Assembly: GCA_964416305.1 (NCBI GenBank)
Contig: CAYQDM010000002.1
Location: 114,568-178,567 of the forward strand
From: Acidaminobacter sp964416305
Lineage (GTDB): Bacteria > Bacillota > Clostridia > Peptostreptococcales > Acidaminobacteraceae
Direction: 5' to 3'
Length of the DNA stretch: 64,000 bases
The position numbers and the translations under genes are program-made. The notes below the pieces were generated by a model. That model had not been told where the DNA came from. It searched no databases and saw only the letters and a program-made list of their open reading frames with translations. The stretch's first letter is position 1, and each line of letters opens with the position of its first letter. Shown one piece after another: positions 35,137-43,186 of this stretch.

Positions 35137-35655
35137 CTAAACCACTTCCGCGGTGCCGATGGTATTAAAAAATTTCGCCGCTTTTTTCGCTTCTTTGCTC
35201 GCGGTAACTGTTTGACTTTCTGTCTCGATCAGGATGATTCTGAACGAAGTCCAGCCCTTAAGGCCAAGCCAGTAAGACTGCTGCTTTCTATACCGCTCAA
35301 CTTTGCGTCTGATTTCCGGATCCACTGGCCCTGGTGTCAGAAGAACCCCTGTCACGACCGTAGACATGTGCTCTTCACTTGGAACCACATGGCGCTCGGC
35401 AGCTTCGAGCATTGCCGCTTCAAGGCGGTCTAAAAAAGAACTGTCCAAATCTTCTGAGGCTTTCACGAAGCAGAGCTCATTGTTTTCAAATGCATACATA
35501 ACCGCAGATTTAAACAACAAATAGGCTTCATTTCTAATATTGGAACGCGCGGCAAGATCAAACCGAATATCGCCATAAAGCATATCCGACTCAGGAAGGA
35601 AATCAAAATAGCGTTTTAACATATCTCTTAGCTGCTCCAAATGGTTTGATGTCAC
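35137..35655 (-). CDS. Uncharacterised cytosolic protein (172 aa)
   Basis: I do not recognise the family with confidence. The protein is soluble, mixed alpha/beta, with no signal peptide or membrane segment. It starts MTSNHLEQLRDMLKRYFDFLP and holds FDLAARSNIRNEAYLLFKSAVMYAFEN, a Glu/Arg-rich helix and HMSTVVTGVLLTPGPVDP before a basic segment and GWTSFRIILIETESQTV. Proteins of this look occur as hypothetical genes in Clostridia. The GTG at 35655 is eight bases after GAGG; a GTG at 35664 is the alternative. It lies between cstA and the YtxH-like gene and could be a stress-related protein, but nothing in the sequence shows a function. Confidence 0.7.
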   Translation of the reverse strand: MTSNHLEQLRDMLKRYFDFLPESDMLYGDIRFDLAARSNIRNEAYLLFKSAVMYAFENNELCFVKASEDLDSSFLDRLEAAMLEAAERHVVPSEEHMSTVVTGVLLTPGPVDPEIRRKVERYRKQQSYWLGLKGWTSFRIILIETESQTVTASKEAKKAAKFFNTIGTAEVV

Positions 35656-35787
35656 GCTGAACACCTCGATTACATTTTTGTATTATTGTAACATAATTCT
35701 GATAATTCCGGGCAGCTCTCGCATGAGTTGACATATTTTCTGCATGAAATACCGAACTATTAAGGGTCCCGTATTTTTTTCACGTAA

Positions 35788-35860
35788 AAGGCATATGACA
35801 TCCAAATGAGTAAGCCTCCAGGAACAGAATCTTATGATATCATTTGAAAGCATATGCCTT
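35788..35860. repeat. Two-tier inverted repeat between the unknown and YtxH-like genes
   Basis: Outer arms AAGGCATATG (35788-35797) and CATATGCCTT (35851-35860) match perfectly over ten bases. Inner arms CAAATGA (35803-35809) and TCATTTG (35840-35846) match over seven. On the minus strand it follows the YtxH-like stop and leads into CCTTTTACG, so it may act as a terminator or a structured 3' end. No protein gene is supported in 35656-35880. Confidence 0.6.
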
Positions 35861-35880
35861 CTTCCGCGATGTAAGTTTAT

Positions 35881-36411
35881 TTATTTGTTTGTTTCTTCGG
35901 CCGCTTCAGCGACTTCGTCTTCAACGACTTCCTTGATGTCCTCTGCTTCTTCTTTTGCTGCCTTTGCCTTGGATTTCACTGCCTTCTTGACGTCTTCAAC
36001 TTTTTCAGTGCCGGCGTCTACAACCCCTTCGAAAAATTCTTCTGCATCTTCAAAGAAGTCTTCTGCGACTTCCTCAGCATCTTCAAAAGACTCTTCAAGT
36101 TTTTTCTTCTTGGCGCTCAGCAGACCACTAGCCTTATCCTTGAGATCCACTGCTTTTTCTTTGGCACCTTCCAAGGCGCCAGATGTAGTGTCCACGACTC
36201 TGTCGACATTTGATTTTACTTTTTCCGCACTGTCTGAAACCGTTTGCTTGACATCTTCACGCAGCTCTTTGCCTGACTTGGGTGCAGTGAACAAGGCAAC
36301 TAAGCCTCCCAGTATGGCACCAATACCAAGACCGGCACCTACTTTTTTAGCATCTTCTAATTTTTGTTTTCTTGCAATGGCTGCTTTTTTCTGTTTAAGT
36401 TTTTTCAACAT
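35881..36411 (-). CDS. YtxH-like stress/envelope protein
   Basis: A ~176-residue protein. A basic N-terminus (MLKKLKQKKAAIARKQK) precedes one Gly-rich membrane helix with the YtxH pattern GAGLGIGAILGGLVALFTAP and SGKELR. Then comes a long, charged Ala/Glu/Lys helix up to the C-terminus, likely an apolipoprotein-like or coiled-coil amphipathic rod. YtxH of Bacillus belongs to the general stress regulon. The ATG at 36411 has GGAG eight bases upstream. The antisense strand shows a long Ser-rich open frame, which is only a shadow of this composition. A small palindrome TTAGAT-TCT-ATCTAA lies upstream near 36467-36481. Confidence 0.8.
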   Translation of the reverse strand: MLKKLKQKKAAIARKQKLEDAKKVGAGLGIGAILGGLVALFTAPKSGKELREDVKQTVSDSAEKVKSNVDRVVDTTSGALEGAKEKAVDLKDKASGLLSAKKKKLEESFEDAEEVAEDFFEDAEEFFEGVVDAGTEKVEDVKKAVKSKAKAAKEEAEDIKEVVEDEVAEAAEETNK

Positions 36412-36521
36412 GAGATCCACTCCTTCTGCCTATATTTTAATTTCCTTACCACCATTTATAACCAGTTAGATTCTATCTAAACACAGCGTATCGAAATTCT
36501 ATGCCGCATCCCTTCAAATTC

Positions 36522-36550
36522 TTGACTTTTCCCGGGTTTAACGATACTAT
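36522..36550 (+). promoter_or_regulatory. prfC promoter
   Basis: TTGACT (36522-36527), 17 bases, TACTAT (36545-36550), about 56 bases before the prfC ATG. Confidence 0.7.
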
Positions 36551-36606
36551 TTTACTTTGAATGACACTGAATCACGCCAATTCATTATTATAGAAGGAAG
36601 TTGAGT

Positions 36607-38214
36607 ATGTCTGATATGATTTCATCTTTACAAGAAAACGTTCGTAAGCGCAGAACCTTTGCGATCATTTCCCACCCTGACGCCGGAAAAACAACACTGA
36701 CAGAGAAATTGCTCCTGTACGGAGGCGCCATTCGCGAAGCCGGTTCGGTTAAATCCAGACGGGCTGCCAAGCATGCCGTTTCAGACTGGATGGAAATCGA
36801 AAAACAGCGTGGCATATCGGTTACGTCCAGCGTTCTTCAGTTTGAATATGACGGCTACTGCGTCAACATCCTGGATACACCGGGTCACCAGGACTTCAGT
36901 GAGGACACTTACCGCACCCTAATGGCCGCAGACAGCGCTGTTATGGTCGTTGACTCAAATAAGGGCGTCGAAGCCCAGACGAAAAAACTTTTCAAAGTCT
37001 GTAATATGCGTGGGATCCCTATCTTTACCTTCATCAACAAACTCGACCGAGAAGGCAGGGACCCCTTTGAGCTTTTGGAAGATATTGAAAAGAACCTCGG
37101 GATCCGCTCTGTGCCTGTCAATTGGCCTATTGGTTCTGGAAAAGAATTTAAGGGCGTTTACAATCGTCAGACCCAAACCATTGAGCTCTTCGGTGACAGC
37201 AGCCATGGTCAGGCGAAGGGACAATCCATCACGGGAAATCTCGAGGATCCCCAGATCATCTCACTGCTCGGAAACGTCCTGCATAAAAAACTGACAGAAG
37301 ATCTTGAACTCCTGGACATAGCCGGAGATGAATATGATCTTGATAAAATTCTGAGCGGCAAGCTGACGCCGGTTTTCTTTGGCTCCGCCCTCACCAACTT
37401 TGGAGTGCGTCCATTCCTCGAAACCTATCTCGAGGTATCTCCTCCGCCTGCTGCCCGATCCAGCAATCTTGGGCCAATCGATCCTGTCAGCGACAATTTC
37501 AGCGGTTTTATTTTCAAAATCCAGGCGAATATGAACCCCAACCATCGGGATAGAATTGCTTTTCTTCGCATTTGCTCAGGCAAATTCGAAAAAGGTATGG
37601 CCGTGAATCACGTCCAGAAGAACAAGAAAGTAACCCTGTCACAACCTCAGCAGTTTTTGGCCCAGGACAGAGTGATCGTCGAAGACGCCTATCCGGGAGA
37701 TATCATAGGCATCCACGACCCAGGCATATTCAATATTGGAGACACACTGTGCCAGGATAAGTCCCTGCTGAAATATGACGGGATCCCAATGTTCGCGCCG
37801 GAGCACTTCGCCAAGATTTACACCAAGAATGCCCTCAAGCGAAAGCAATTTGTCAAAGGGATCTCCCAACTCTCCGAAGAAGGCTCTATTCAGGTCTTCC
37901 GCAGACCAAACGTCGGCGTGGAGGAACTGATTATTGGGGTCGTAGGCGTACTTCAGTTTGAAGTGCTCGAATACCGACTTCTCAATGAATATGGTGTTGA
38001 AGTTCAGCGTCAGCCGCTGCCGTACCGATACATCCGCTGGATCAAGACGGACGGTCCTTTCGATAGAAAATCCTTCTCGCTGCCTATGGACACTTTGATT
38101 GTAGAGGATGAGTATGAACATCCAGTCATTTTGATGCAGAATGAATGGACCATTCAACAGGTTCTGGACAGGAATAAGAATGTTCGTTTGGAAGAAATTG
38201 CGCTAAGAGGATAA
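36607..38214 (+). CDS. prfC: Peptide chain release factor 3 (RF3)
   Basis: A 535-residue translational GTPase. It removes RF1/RF2 from the ribosome after peptide release and takes part in quality control. Seen: the P-loop SHPDAGKTTLTEKLLLYGG, the RF3 block AIREAGSVK, RGISVTSSV (switch I), DTPGHQDFSEDTYR (switch II), NKLDREGRDP, and the later domain with QVFRRPNVGVEELIIGVVGVLQFEVLEYRL. The ATG at 36607 has AGAAGGAAG upstream; a TTG at 36601 is also in frame. It has its own promoter and a very long terminator stem. A 105-bp repeat array and a BaeRF gene follow. Confidence 0.96.
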   Translation: MSDMISSLQENVRKRRTFAIISHPDAGKTTLTEKLLLYGGAIREAGSVKSRRAAKHAVSDWMEIEKQRGISVTSSVLQFEYDGYCVNILDTPGHQDFSEDTYRTLMAADSAVMVVDSNKGVEAQTKKLFKVCNMRGIPIFTFINKLDREGRDPFELLEDIEKNLGIRSVPVNWPIGSGKEFKGVYNRQTQTIELFGDSSHGQAKGQSITGNLEDPQIISLLGNVLHKKLTEDLELLDIAGDEYDLDKILSGKLTPVFFGSALTNFGVRPFLETYLEVSPPPAARSSNLGPIDPVSDNFSGFIFKIQANMNPNHRDRIAFLRICSGKFEKGMAVNHVQKNKKVTLSQPQQFLAQDRVIVEDAYPGDIIGIHDPGIFNIGDTLCQDKSLLKYDGIPMFAPEHFAKIYTKNALKRKQFVKGISQLSEEGSIQVFRRPNVGVEELIIGVVGVLQFEVLEYRLLNEYGVEVQRQPLPYRYIRWIKTDGPFDRKSFSLPMDTLIVEDEYEHPVILMQNEWTIQQVLDRNKNVRLEEIALRG

Positions 38215-38234
38215 CGAAAGCTAACAGACGTGCA

Positions 38235-38297
38235 CAAATAAAAGTGATACCACCCTTAGAGAGCTTGCTCTCTGAAGGGTGGTATCACTTTTATTTG
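38235..38297 (+). terminator. Very long terminator stem after prfC
   Basis: About 30 bases on each side pair with a single bulge: the left arm runs from CAAATAAAAGTGATACC to TTAGAGAGC, the right arm from GCTCTCTGAAGG to CACTTTTATTTG. The stem is far longer than a normal terminator and could also yield a stable RNA end. Just upstream (38220-38235) is an inverted copy of the tail of the neighbouring repeat unit. Confidence 0.85.
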
Positions 38298-38300
38298 TAT

Positions 38301-38585
38301 AGGGCGCAGCCCGATACCCCGAGTCCGGCGAAGCCAGGCTAGGGGTGCACGTCAGTTAGCGAGGTGTAACTTATGCTAAAATGATTCCAAATTGAAGTGA
38401 GTTTGAGGGCACAGCCCGATACCCCTAGCCCGGCGAAGCCAGGCTAGGGGTGCACGTCGGTTAGCGAGGTGTAACTTATGCTAAAATGATGCCAAATTGA
38501 AGTGAGTTTGAGGGCGCAGCCCGATACCCCGAGCCCGGCGAAGCCAGGCTAGGGGTGCACGTCAGTTAGCGAGGTGTAACTTACA
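38301..38585. repeat. Tandem array of 105-bp structured repeats (2.7 copies)
   Basis: Units start at 38301, 38406 and 38511; the third is cut after about 75 bases. Each holds GGGC-GCA-GCCC, then a strong hairpin ACCCCGAGYCCGGC-GAA-GCCAGGCTAGGGGT, then GTGCACGTCAGTTAGC, GAGGTGTAAC and TATGCTAAAATGAT. The copies differ at only a few bases. An inverted copy of GTGCACGTCAGTTAGC, 15 of 16 matching, lies at 38220-38235. I see no protein gene in 38215-38749. From 38586 to 38749 there is ordinary sequence leading to the next gene's ribosome binding site. Confidence 0.85.
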
Positions 38586-38749
38586 CCCTTGCACAGCCCG
38601 CGACTCTCATTGTTACGTCACCGCTATTCCTGGGTATGTATGTAGTGCGGAAACTTTGCATCCCGCAAGGCGATCAGTGCCTTGGAATGACATAATTTAA
38701 ACCCGTCCCTTACCCAGGTCTAGCCTGATTCAGGACAAAGGAGAGTTAC

Positions 38750-39895
38750 ATGGATACGTTTAGAAAGCAAGATCTTGAACGTTTGCTCCTCGTCGAAGCA
38801 GAAGGCTGCGTTACAATTTATCTGCCAACTTACAAAGCCGGCCCGGAAGTTCAGCAGGCACCTATTATGTTGAAAAATCTCACCAAAGAAGTCGAGGAAC
38901 GGCTGGTACAACTTGGGCGACGCAGACCAGAGGTTTTAGAAACACTGAAACCTATTGAAAAATTGATCCATGACACAGAGTTTTGGAAACATCAGAATGA
39001 GGGTCTGGCAGTGTTCCTGTCTCCGGAAACTTTTGAAACCTTTAGATTGCCGGTTCATTTTGAACCTTCCTTCAGCATTGATCATAAGCTGAATGTCAGA
39101 CCGCTTCTCACGCATTTGCATGGTGACGGCAACTTTTACATTCTGGCTGTCAGTTTAAATGATGCACGTTTTTTTAAAGCCGGTAAGTTTGAAATTGAGG
39201 AACTGGCAGTAGAAAACCTGCCACTCAATAAAGATCATGCTCTCGGCCTTGACAAGTCGCAGTCCATATCCCTCAAAAATGGTGCCGGCGCCGCTTTTGG
39301 CGTACCGACCCATGGCTCCCTCGAACTCAGCGATATTGAAAAAACTGAAATTCGTCAGTACTTCAGAAAAATTGACCACGCCCTCATGGAGCTTCTGAAG
39401 TCCGGAAGAGAGCCACTGGTTGTAGCCTGTGTAGAAACCCTGTTTCCTCTCTATAAAGAGGTCAATACCTATCCACATCTGATGGATGAATGCCTGAAAG
39501 GAAGTCCTGAGACACTTTCTCCTGTCCAGCTCCACTCAAAAACCTGGCCTATTGTCAAAGACCACTTCACCGTGCCGCTTCAGCTTGCGCGAGAGAAATT
39601 TTCCATGCTGCATGGTCAGAAAAGTCCACTCGCATCTGCCAAGTTGGAGGACATTTTCTTTGCAGCGCAGCAAAACCGTGTTGAAGCCCTCATGATGGCG
39701 AAAAATGCAGACCAATGGGGTACTTTCGACATTGAACATCAATCTCTTGAAGCCGCTGAAGTTCCGAAAGCAACTCACAGAGATCTGCTGAGTGCCATGA
39801 CCGCCCCTGCCTTACTTTCAGGCGCGGCTGTCTATATGCTGGATCTGGAAGACATGCCGGAGGGCGAACCGCTGGCAGCAGTATTCAGGTATTAA
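38750..39895 (+). CDS. BaeRF: bacterial homologue of archaeo-eukaryotic release factor 1
   Basis: A 381-residue protein that looks like the bacterial eRF1-like (BaeRF) families: the N-terminal VTIYLPTYKAGPEVQQAPIMLKNL (about 21-44), FLSPETFETFRLPVHFEPSFSI, the LAVSLNDARFFKAGKFEIEEL strand set, and the C-terminal eL30-like block DIFFAAQQNRVEALMMAKNADQWG. No GGQ tripeptide is present, so peptide release by the classical mechanism is unlikely. The related protein Balon is a ribosome hibernation factor. CAAAGGAGAG precedes the ATG. It lies just after prfC and a structured repeat array, which supports a ribosome-linked role. The family call rests on motif pattern, not a search. Confidence 0.75.
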   Translation: MDTFRKQDLERLLLVEAEGCVTIYLPTYKAGPEVQQAPIMLKNLTKEVEERLVQLGRRRPEVLETLKPIEKLIHDTEFWKHQNEGLAVFLSPETFETFRLPVHFEPSFSIDHKLNVRPLLTHLHGDGNFYILAVSLNDARFFKAGKFEIEELAVENLPLNKDHALGLDKSQSISLKNGAGAAFGVPTHGSLELSDIEKTEIRQYFRKIDHALMELLKSGREPLVVACVETLFPLYKEVNTYPHLMDECLKGSPETLSPVQLHSKTWPIVKDHFTVPLQLAREKFSMLHGQKSPLASAKLEDIFFAAQQNRVEALMMAKNADQWGTFDIEHQSLEAAEVPKATHRDLLSAMTAPALLSGAAVYMLDLEDMPEGEPLAAVFRY

Positions 39896-39912
39896 ATTGA
39901 ATTTAAAATATG

Positions 39913-39951
39913 AAGGCGGGGTTGATAGGCGCAAGCCGCTGACACCGCCTT
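39913..39951. repeat. REP-like hairpin element, copy B
   Basis: Outer arms AAGGCGG and CCGCCTT, with a central GATAGGCGCAAGCCGC that nearly repeats copy A at 16269-16300. It lies just before the terminator of the BaeRF gene. Confidence 0.65.
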
Positions 39952-39956
39952 CCACT

Positions 39957-39996
39957 AAAAAGAGATGACCTCGGTCCCCCGAGGTCATCTCTTTTT
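39957..39996. terminator. Bidirectional terminator between the BaeRF and GerMN-domain genes
   Basis: AAAAAGAGATGACCTCGG pairs with CCGAGGTCATCTCTTTTT around a short loop; both strands end in a T-tract. Confidence 0.93.
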
Positions 39997-40022
39997 ACAA
40001 GCTTACATCCTATAACCTTGCT

Positions 40023-41237
40023 TCACTCCAAAGGCTTATCCAACAAAATGTTGCCAAGTGTCGCGCCTTTTTGCCCTTCTACCAGAATCTGAACTCTCTC
40101 AATGCTTGGAAACTCTTTTAACGTCTTCAGAATTGAGGTCAGCGTCATAATTTCACCGGCACTTCCGCCCGGATGATTGTCCACAAACTCTTTTGAGAAG
40201 TCTACCGTACAAAGTTCATTTGCAATCGAAATTCCGAGAAGCCTTGTGCCTTCAGGGATCGTCGCTCTGAGACTTTCGCTCTGCGGGCCCCAGATGAGGC
40301 CCATGACCGCAGCTCTGGCGACAGCGCCGTCAGAAACCAGCATGGTTCGAATTTCGGGCAAGACACCATCGGCCTGAGGCGTGGCGAAATAAAGTGTCAC
40401 TGGCACCTGAGTCAACTTACCGCCCATGTATAGACTGTAAGAGACCGTAAAACTGGAGTCCGAAAGCTGCAGAAGTTTTTCAAAAGACAGAATCCCGGCG
40501 CCTTCACGAAGCACACGGACTTCATAATAAGGCGAGCCTACCTCTTGATGGCGCACCGTGAACTGCTTCTTGCCGTCGACAATTTCTACCTTTTGAATGA
40601 TCGCATCAATCTTTGCCGTACGGCCACTTTGGTCCATAAGAGTCTCAGTCCAGGTTGTTCCCGCGACCAGAGGGGTTTCGATCAACGTCAGCCGGTCAAA
40701 TTTTGAATCCATCATCATGGGTGCGGTCTTTTCCTGAATGAGCGCATTGCTCTGGAGAATGTAGTTCAGAGAGATGCCGCGCCCCAAATTACCTTCGCCG
40801 TCCGAGCTGTCCGACACTTCACCGGAGAGCACATAGGTCCTTCGGTTCGACGCTTCTTCAATCCGATCCAATGTCATAGTATGGCCATATTCAGCGAAGC
40901 CATTGTAACTCCAGGTATGTCCAATTTCCGTTGGAAGCAGTGCAGCAAGTGCGTCCCGCTCATAAATGAGGTCGTTGATCCCAGCTGTATTGGTGTAGGC
41001 ATTCCAGCGCACATCCTTGCCCAGCAGCTCTGCAACCTCGCGCATTGGGACATAAGTGCGGTTGTTATAGAGAAAATTGTCCATGGCAACAGGATTCCCG
41101 TTGACTTCAACACGAATCAAATTGCGGTAGACGCGGACCATCTCGCTTGTATCCACGCCTGCGGAGAACATGGAACCCGCTGCAAAAGCTGTCACCAGCA
41201 GCATGCATACGGCCATAAAAACCAAAAATCTCCTCAT
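40023..41237 (-). CDS. Exported protein with copper amine oxidase-type N-domain and GerMN domain
   Basis: A ~404-residue exported protein. A signal peptide (MRRFLVFMAVCMLLVTAFAAGS) is followed by a copper amine oxidase N-terminal-like domain (VRVYRNLIRVEVNGNPVAM, then NNRTYVPMREVAELLGKDVRWN), a beta-rich middle and a C-terminal GerMN/sporulation-type domain (VTLYFATPQADGVLPEIRTM through IANELCTVDFSKEFVDNHPGGS). Such proteins sit at the cell wall or in spore envelopes. The ATG at 41237 has GGAGGTG at good spacing; the longer frame to 41297 is unlikely. It is downstream of the hydrolase lipoprotein gene on the same strand. Confidence 0.85.
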   Translation of the reverse strand: MRRFLVFMAVCMLLVTAFAAGSMFSAGVDTSEMVRVYRNLIRVEVNGNPVAMDNFLYNNRTYVPMREVAELLGKDVRWNAYTNTAGINDLIYERDALAALLPTEIGHTWSYNGFAEYGHTMTLDRIEEASNRRTYVLSGEVSDSSDGEGNLGRGISLNYILQSNALIQEKTAPMMMDSKFDRLTLIETPLVAGTTWTETLMDQSGRTAKIDAIIQKVEIVDGKKQFTVRHQEVGSPYYEVRVLREGAGILSFEKLLQLSDSSFTVSYSLYMGGKLTQVPVTLYFATPQADGVLPEIRTMLVSDGAVARAAVMGLIWGPQSESLRATIPEGTRLLGISIANELCTVDFSKEFVDNHPGGSAGEIMTLTSILKTLKEFPSIERVQILVEGQKGATLGNILLDKPLE

Positions 41238-41334
41238 CAAGTTCACCTCCAACAGGTGAAAATTAAATGATGCGTTTGAATCATAAAAAAACAGCATTCA
41301 AACAGTGAGCTCACAAAATCATGCATACATTTCC

Positions 41335-42786
41335 CTAGTTCACAAATTCCAGTATGGCTTGAATCACTTCTACAGACACGTGACCAGCCACATTGTATTC
41401 CTCTGGTGTGCTGAGGGTGCCAACCGCCGAACTTCCGGAACCCGTCATCATAAGATGATTGAGTTCCGGAAAAGTTTCCAGCATGACGCCATTCCTTCCG
41501 GAAAGTGCCGTCTTCCAGAGTTCAAAGTCCGCCATGGTTACCTGGTAATCGCGTTCCCCTTGCAGGATGAGCATCTTCAGGTCGAGCGTCTTCGCCACTT
41601 CAGCCGGCTTGTAGCCCTGAAGGTCCAGCCAGTAGGCTGCCGGAACCCCAAGAAGCTGCGACTGCGGCGTTTTTGGATCCAGCTTTGGATCTTGAATACG
41701 AGCGACATGTTCTTTGACTTCCTTGAGATTTGCAGTTTCATAATCCGTCACATCCCCATCAATGCCGGCGAGATAAGTCATCTGCTCCAGCATGAGTTCT
41801 TCCAGAGGCCTTGCTGCCCCCGCCATGATTATCAATCCGGCGAGTCCATTCGACTGCACGCCAATCCTGGGCGCCAGCATGCCGCCTAGGCTGTGGCCGA
41901 GCACATATACCCGCGACGCGTCCACCTCCGGCATGGCCATGGCAAGATCCACGGCCAGAAGCGCATCCTCGATCGTCTCCTCCTGAACCGTCAGCTCAGG
42001 GACTTCCGCCATCAGTTTCTGTCCATGCACCAGCGTCCGCTTGTCATACCTGAGCACAGCGACCCCCTCTGAAGCCAGCCCCAGAGCCAAATCTTTAAAA
42101 GGCTTGTTTGGGCCGATGGTCTCATCACGATCATTCGGTCCCGACCCATGAACGAGGACCACCAACGGCCATTCTTGTCCGCTCCCCTGTTCCCCAGCCG
42201 GCAGCGTCAATGTCCCAGGGAGCGCCCAGTCCCCTTCGCCAATCACGATTTCACGCTCTTCAATCCGTTCCGGCGCAGCATAGTTTGGAACTTCGTAGGC
42301 CGGTGTTTCAACTGCAGCCTCTTCGGCGGGCTGGAAGAACAGACCTGAAATTCTATGGTCGTCATTGAACACCATACGAATATTCAAAGGCGACTTTTCA
42401 AATTTCACAGTAGCAATAATCACTTCATAGCCTTCTGAGGTTTCCTGTTTTCTCCCAATTTCATTCTGATAAGGTCCGACCTGGGAGAGGAGCTGCTCCC
42501 ATAGGTCCCCCAGCTTATCGGTTGGTATGGCTTTCAACATTTCCGCATCAAAATAGCCAGATGCTGCTTCAAAATCTTCCGCCACCAGCGCTGCAATAAA
42601 GTCTGTCGCCAAGTCATTGATCTCCCCTTCCAAAGGTGCCAGAACCGCAGGTTCCTCCGGTTTTGAACAGCCCGTCAAGGTCATCACGCTTACGGAAACA
42701 AACAGCACCATGATAAGCCACCCCAATTGATTAATTCGAAAATCACCTTTAATAGAATTTGAACTAGCAGTTTTCAATGTAACCAC
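41335..42786 (-). CDS. Lipoprotein alpha/beta hydrolase with N-terminal DUF3887-like domain
   Basis: A 483-residue lipoprotein. The signal peptide ends in the lipobox LTGC (about residues 37-40). A DUF3887-like small alpha/beta domain (about 50-155) precedes an alpha/beta hydrolase domain with the nucleophile elbow GHSLGG, VHGSGPNDRDETIGPNK (oxyanion side), the acid in LQGERDYQV and the His in LNHLMM. Probably an esterase or peptidase acting outside the membrane. The GTG at 42786 follows AGGAAGG; a TTG three codons on is possible. The neighbouring GerMN protein may share the transcript (97-base gap). The substrate is unknown. Confidence 0.85.
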   Translation of the reverse strand: MVTLKTASSNSIKGDFRINQLGWLIMVLFVSVSVMTLTGCSKPEEPAVLAPLEGEINDLATDFIAALVAEDFEAASGYFDAEMLKAIPTDKLGDLWEQLLSQVGPYQNEIGRKQETSEGYEVIIATVKFEKSPLNIRMVFNDDHRISGLFFQPAEEAAVETPAYEVPNYAAPERIEEREIVIGEGDWALPGTLTLPAGEQGSGQEWPLVVLVHGSGPNDRDETIGPNKPFKDLALGLASEGVAVLRYDKRTLVHGQKLMAEVPELTVQEETIEDALLAVDLAMAMPEVDASRVYVLGHSLGGMLAPRIGVQSNGLAGLIIMAGAARPLEELMLEQMTYLAGIDGDVTDYETANLKEVKEHVARIQDPKLDPKTPQSQLLGVPAAYWLDLQGYKPAEVAKTLDLKMLILQGERDYQVTMADFELWKTALSGRNGVMLETFPELNHLMMTGSGSSAVGTLSTPEEYNVAGHVSVEVIQAILEFVN

Positions 42787-42974
42787 AACCTTCCTGTATG
42801 CTGTTAAACCTTCTAAATATTTAACTTATACCTGTTTTTGAGGCGATTAACCGTTTGGCGAAGGAAAAGTAAATGTGCGGTGAACTTCTGCGGAAGATGA
42901 CATCTGCGTTTTATGTATGTTGAACCACCATCATGACTTAAATTACAATCTATCCTCATTTCGCGATTTCAAAA

Positions 42975-43017
42975 TAACAAAAAGCCGCCTAGGAGAATAC
43001 ACATCCCAAAGCGGCTC
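42975..43017 (-). terminator. Terminator downstream of the GNAT gene and tiny ORFs
   Basis: On the minus strand AGCCGC and GCGGCT pair around a 22-base loop (42983-43016), then TTTTTGTTATTTT. It ends the transcript that starts at the acetyltransferase. The remaining bases 42787-42974 hold no supported gene; they should contain the hydrolase promoter. Confidence 0.75.
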
Positions 43018-43037
43018 AGACATCACCATTGCACTTG

Positions 43038-43094
43038 CTAAAAAAATCTGGTTATGACCATATTTATAAAGTACGCTGCTAACAGCAGCAACAT
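43038..43094 (-). CDS. Tiny hydrophobic ORF (18 aa), candidate small membrane peptide
   Basis: ATG to TAG encodes MLLLLAAYFINMVITRFF, almost entirely hydrophobic with one Arg near the end, enough for a single membrane span. GAGG lies only three bases before the ATG. It follows the 14-residue ORF and ends before the terminator at 42975-43017. It may be a real small peptide or chance; composition and position are the only evidence. Confidence 0.2.
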   Translation of the reverse strand: MLLLLAAYFINMVITRFF

Positions 43095-43103
43095 GGTCCT
43101 CGT

Positions 43104-43148
43104 TCAGACCGGAATTTTCTTAAACCAGGGGCGCTTCAATTCTTGCAT
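43104..43148 (-). CDS. Tiny cationic ORF (14 aa) behind a strong ribosome binding site
   Basis: ATG to TGA encodes MQELKRPWFKKIPV, cationic with Trp and Phe. AAGGAG sits eight bases upstream, the best ribosome binding site in this stretch, and the ORF begins about 40 bases after the acetyltransferase stop. It could be a small peptide, a leader peptide or a remnant of a larger gene. Confidence 0.25.
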   Translation of the reverse strand: MQELKRPWFKKIPV

Positions 43149-43186
43149 TTATTCAGCTCCTTAATTCAATACAGATCCACTTGGTA

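Noticed and set aside
35834..36469. 211-codon Ser/Phe-rich plus-strand open frame
   Set aside because: Mirror of the Lys/Glu/Ala-rich YtxH-like gene; the low-complexity composition explains the missing stops.
38301..38585. CRISPR array
   Set aside because: The units are 105 bp with no unique spacers and only three copies, so repeat-spacer structure is absent.
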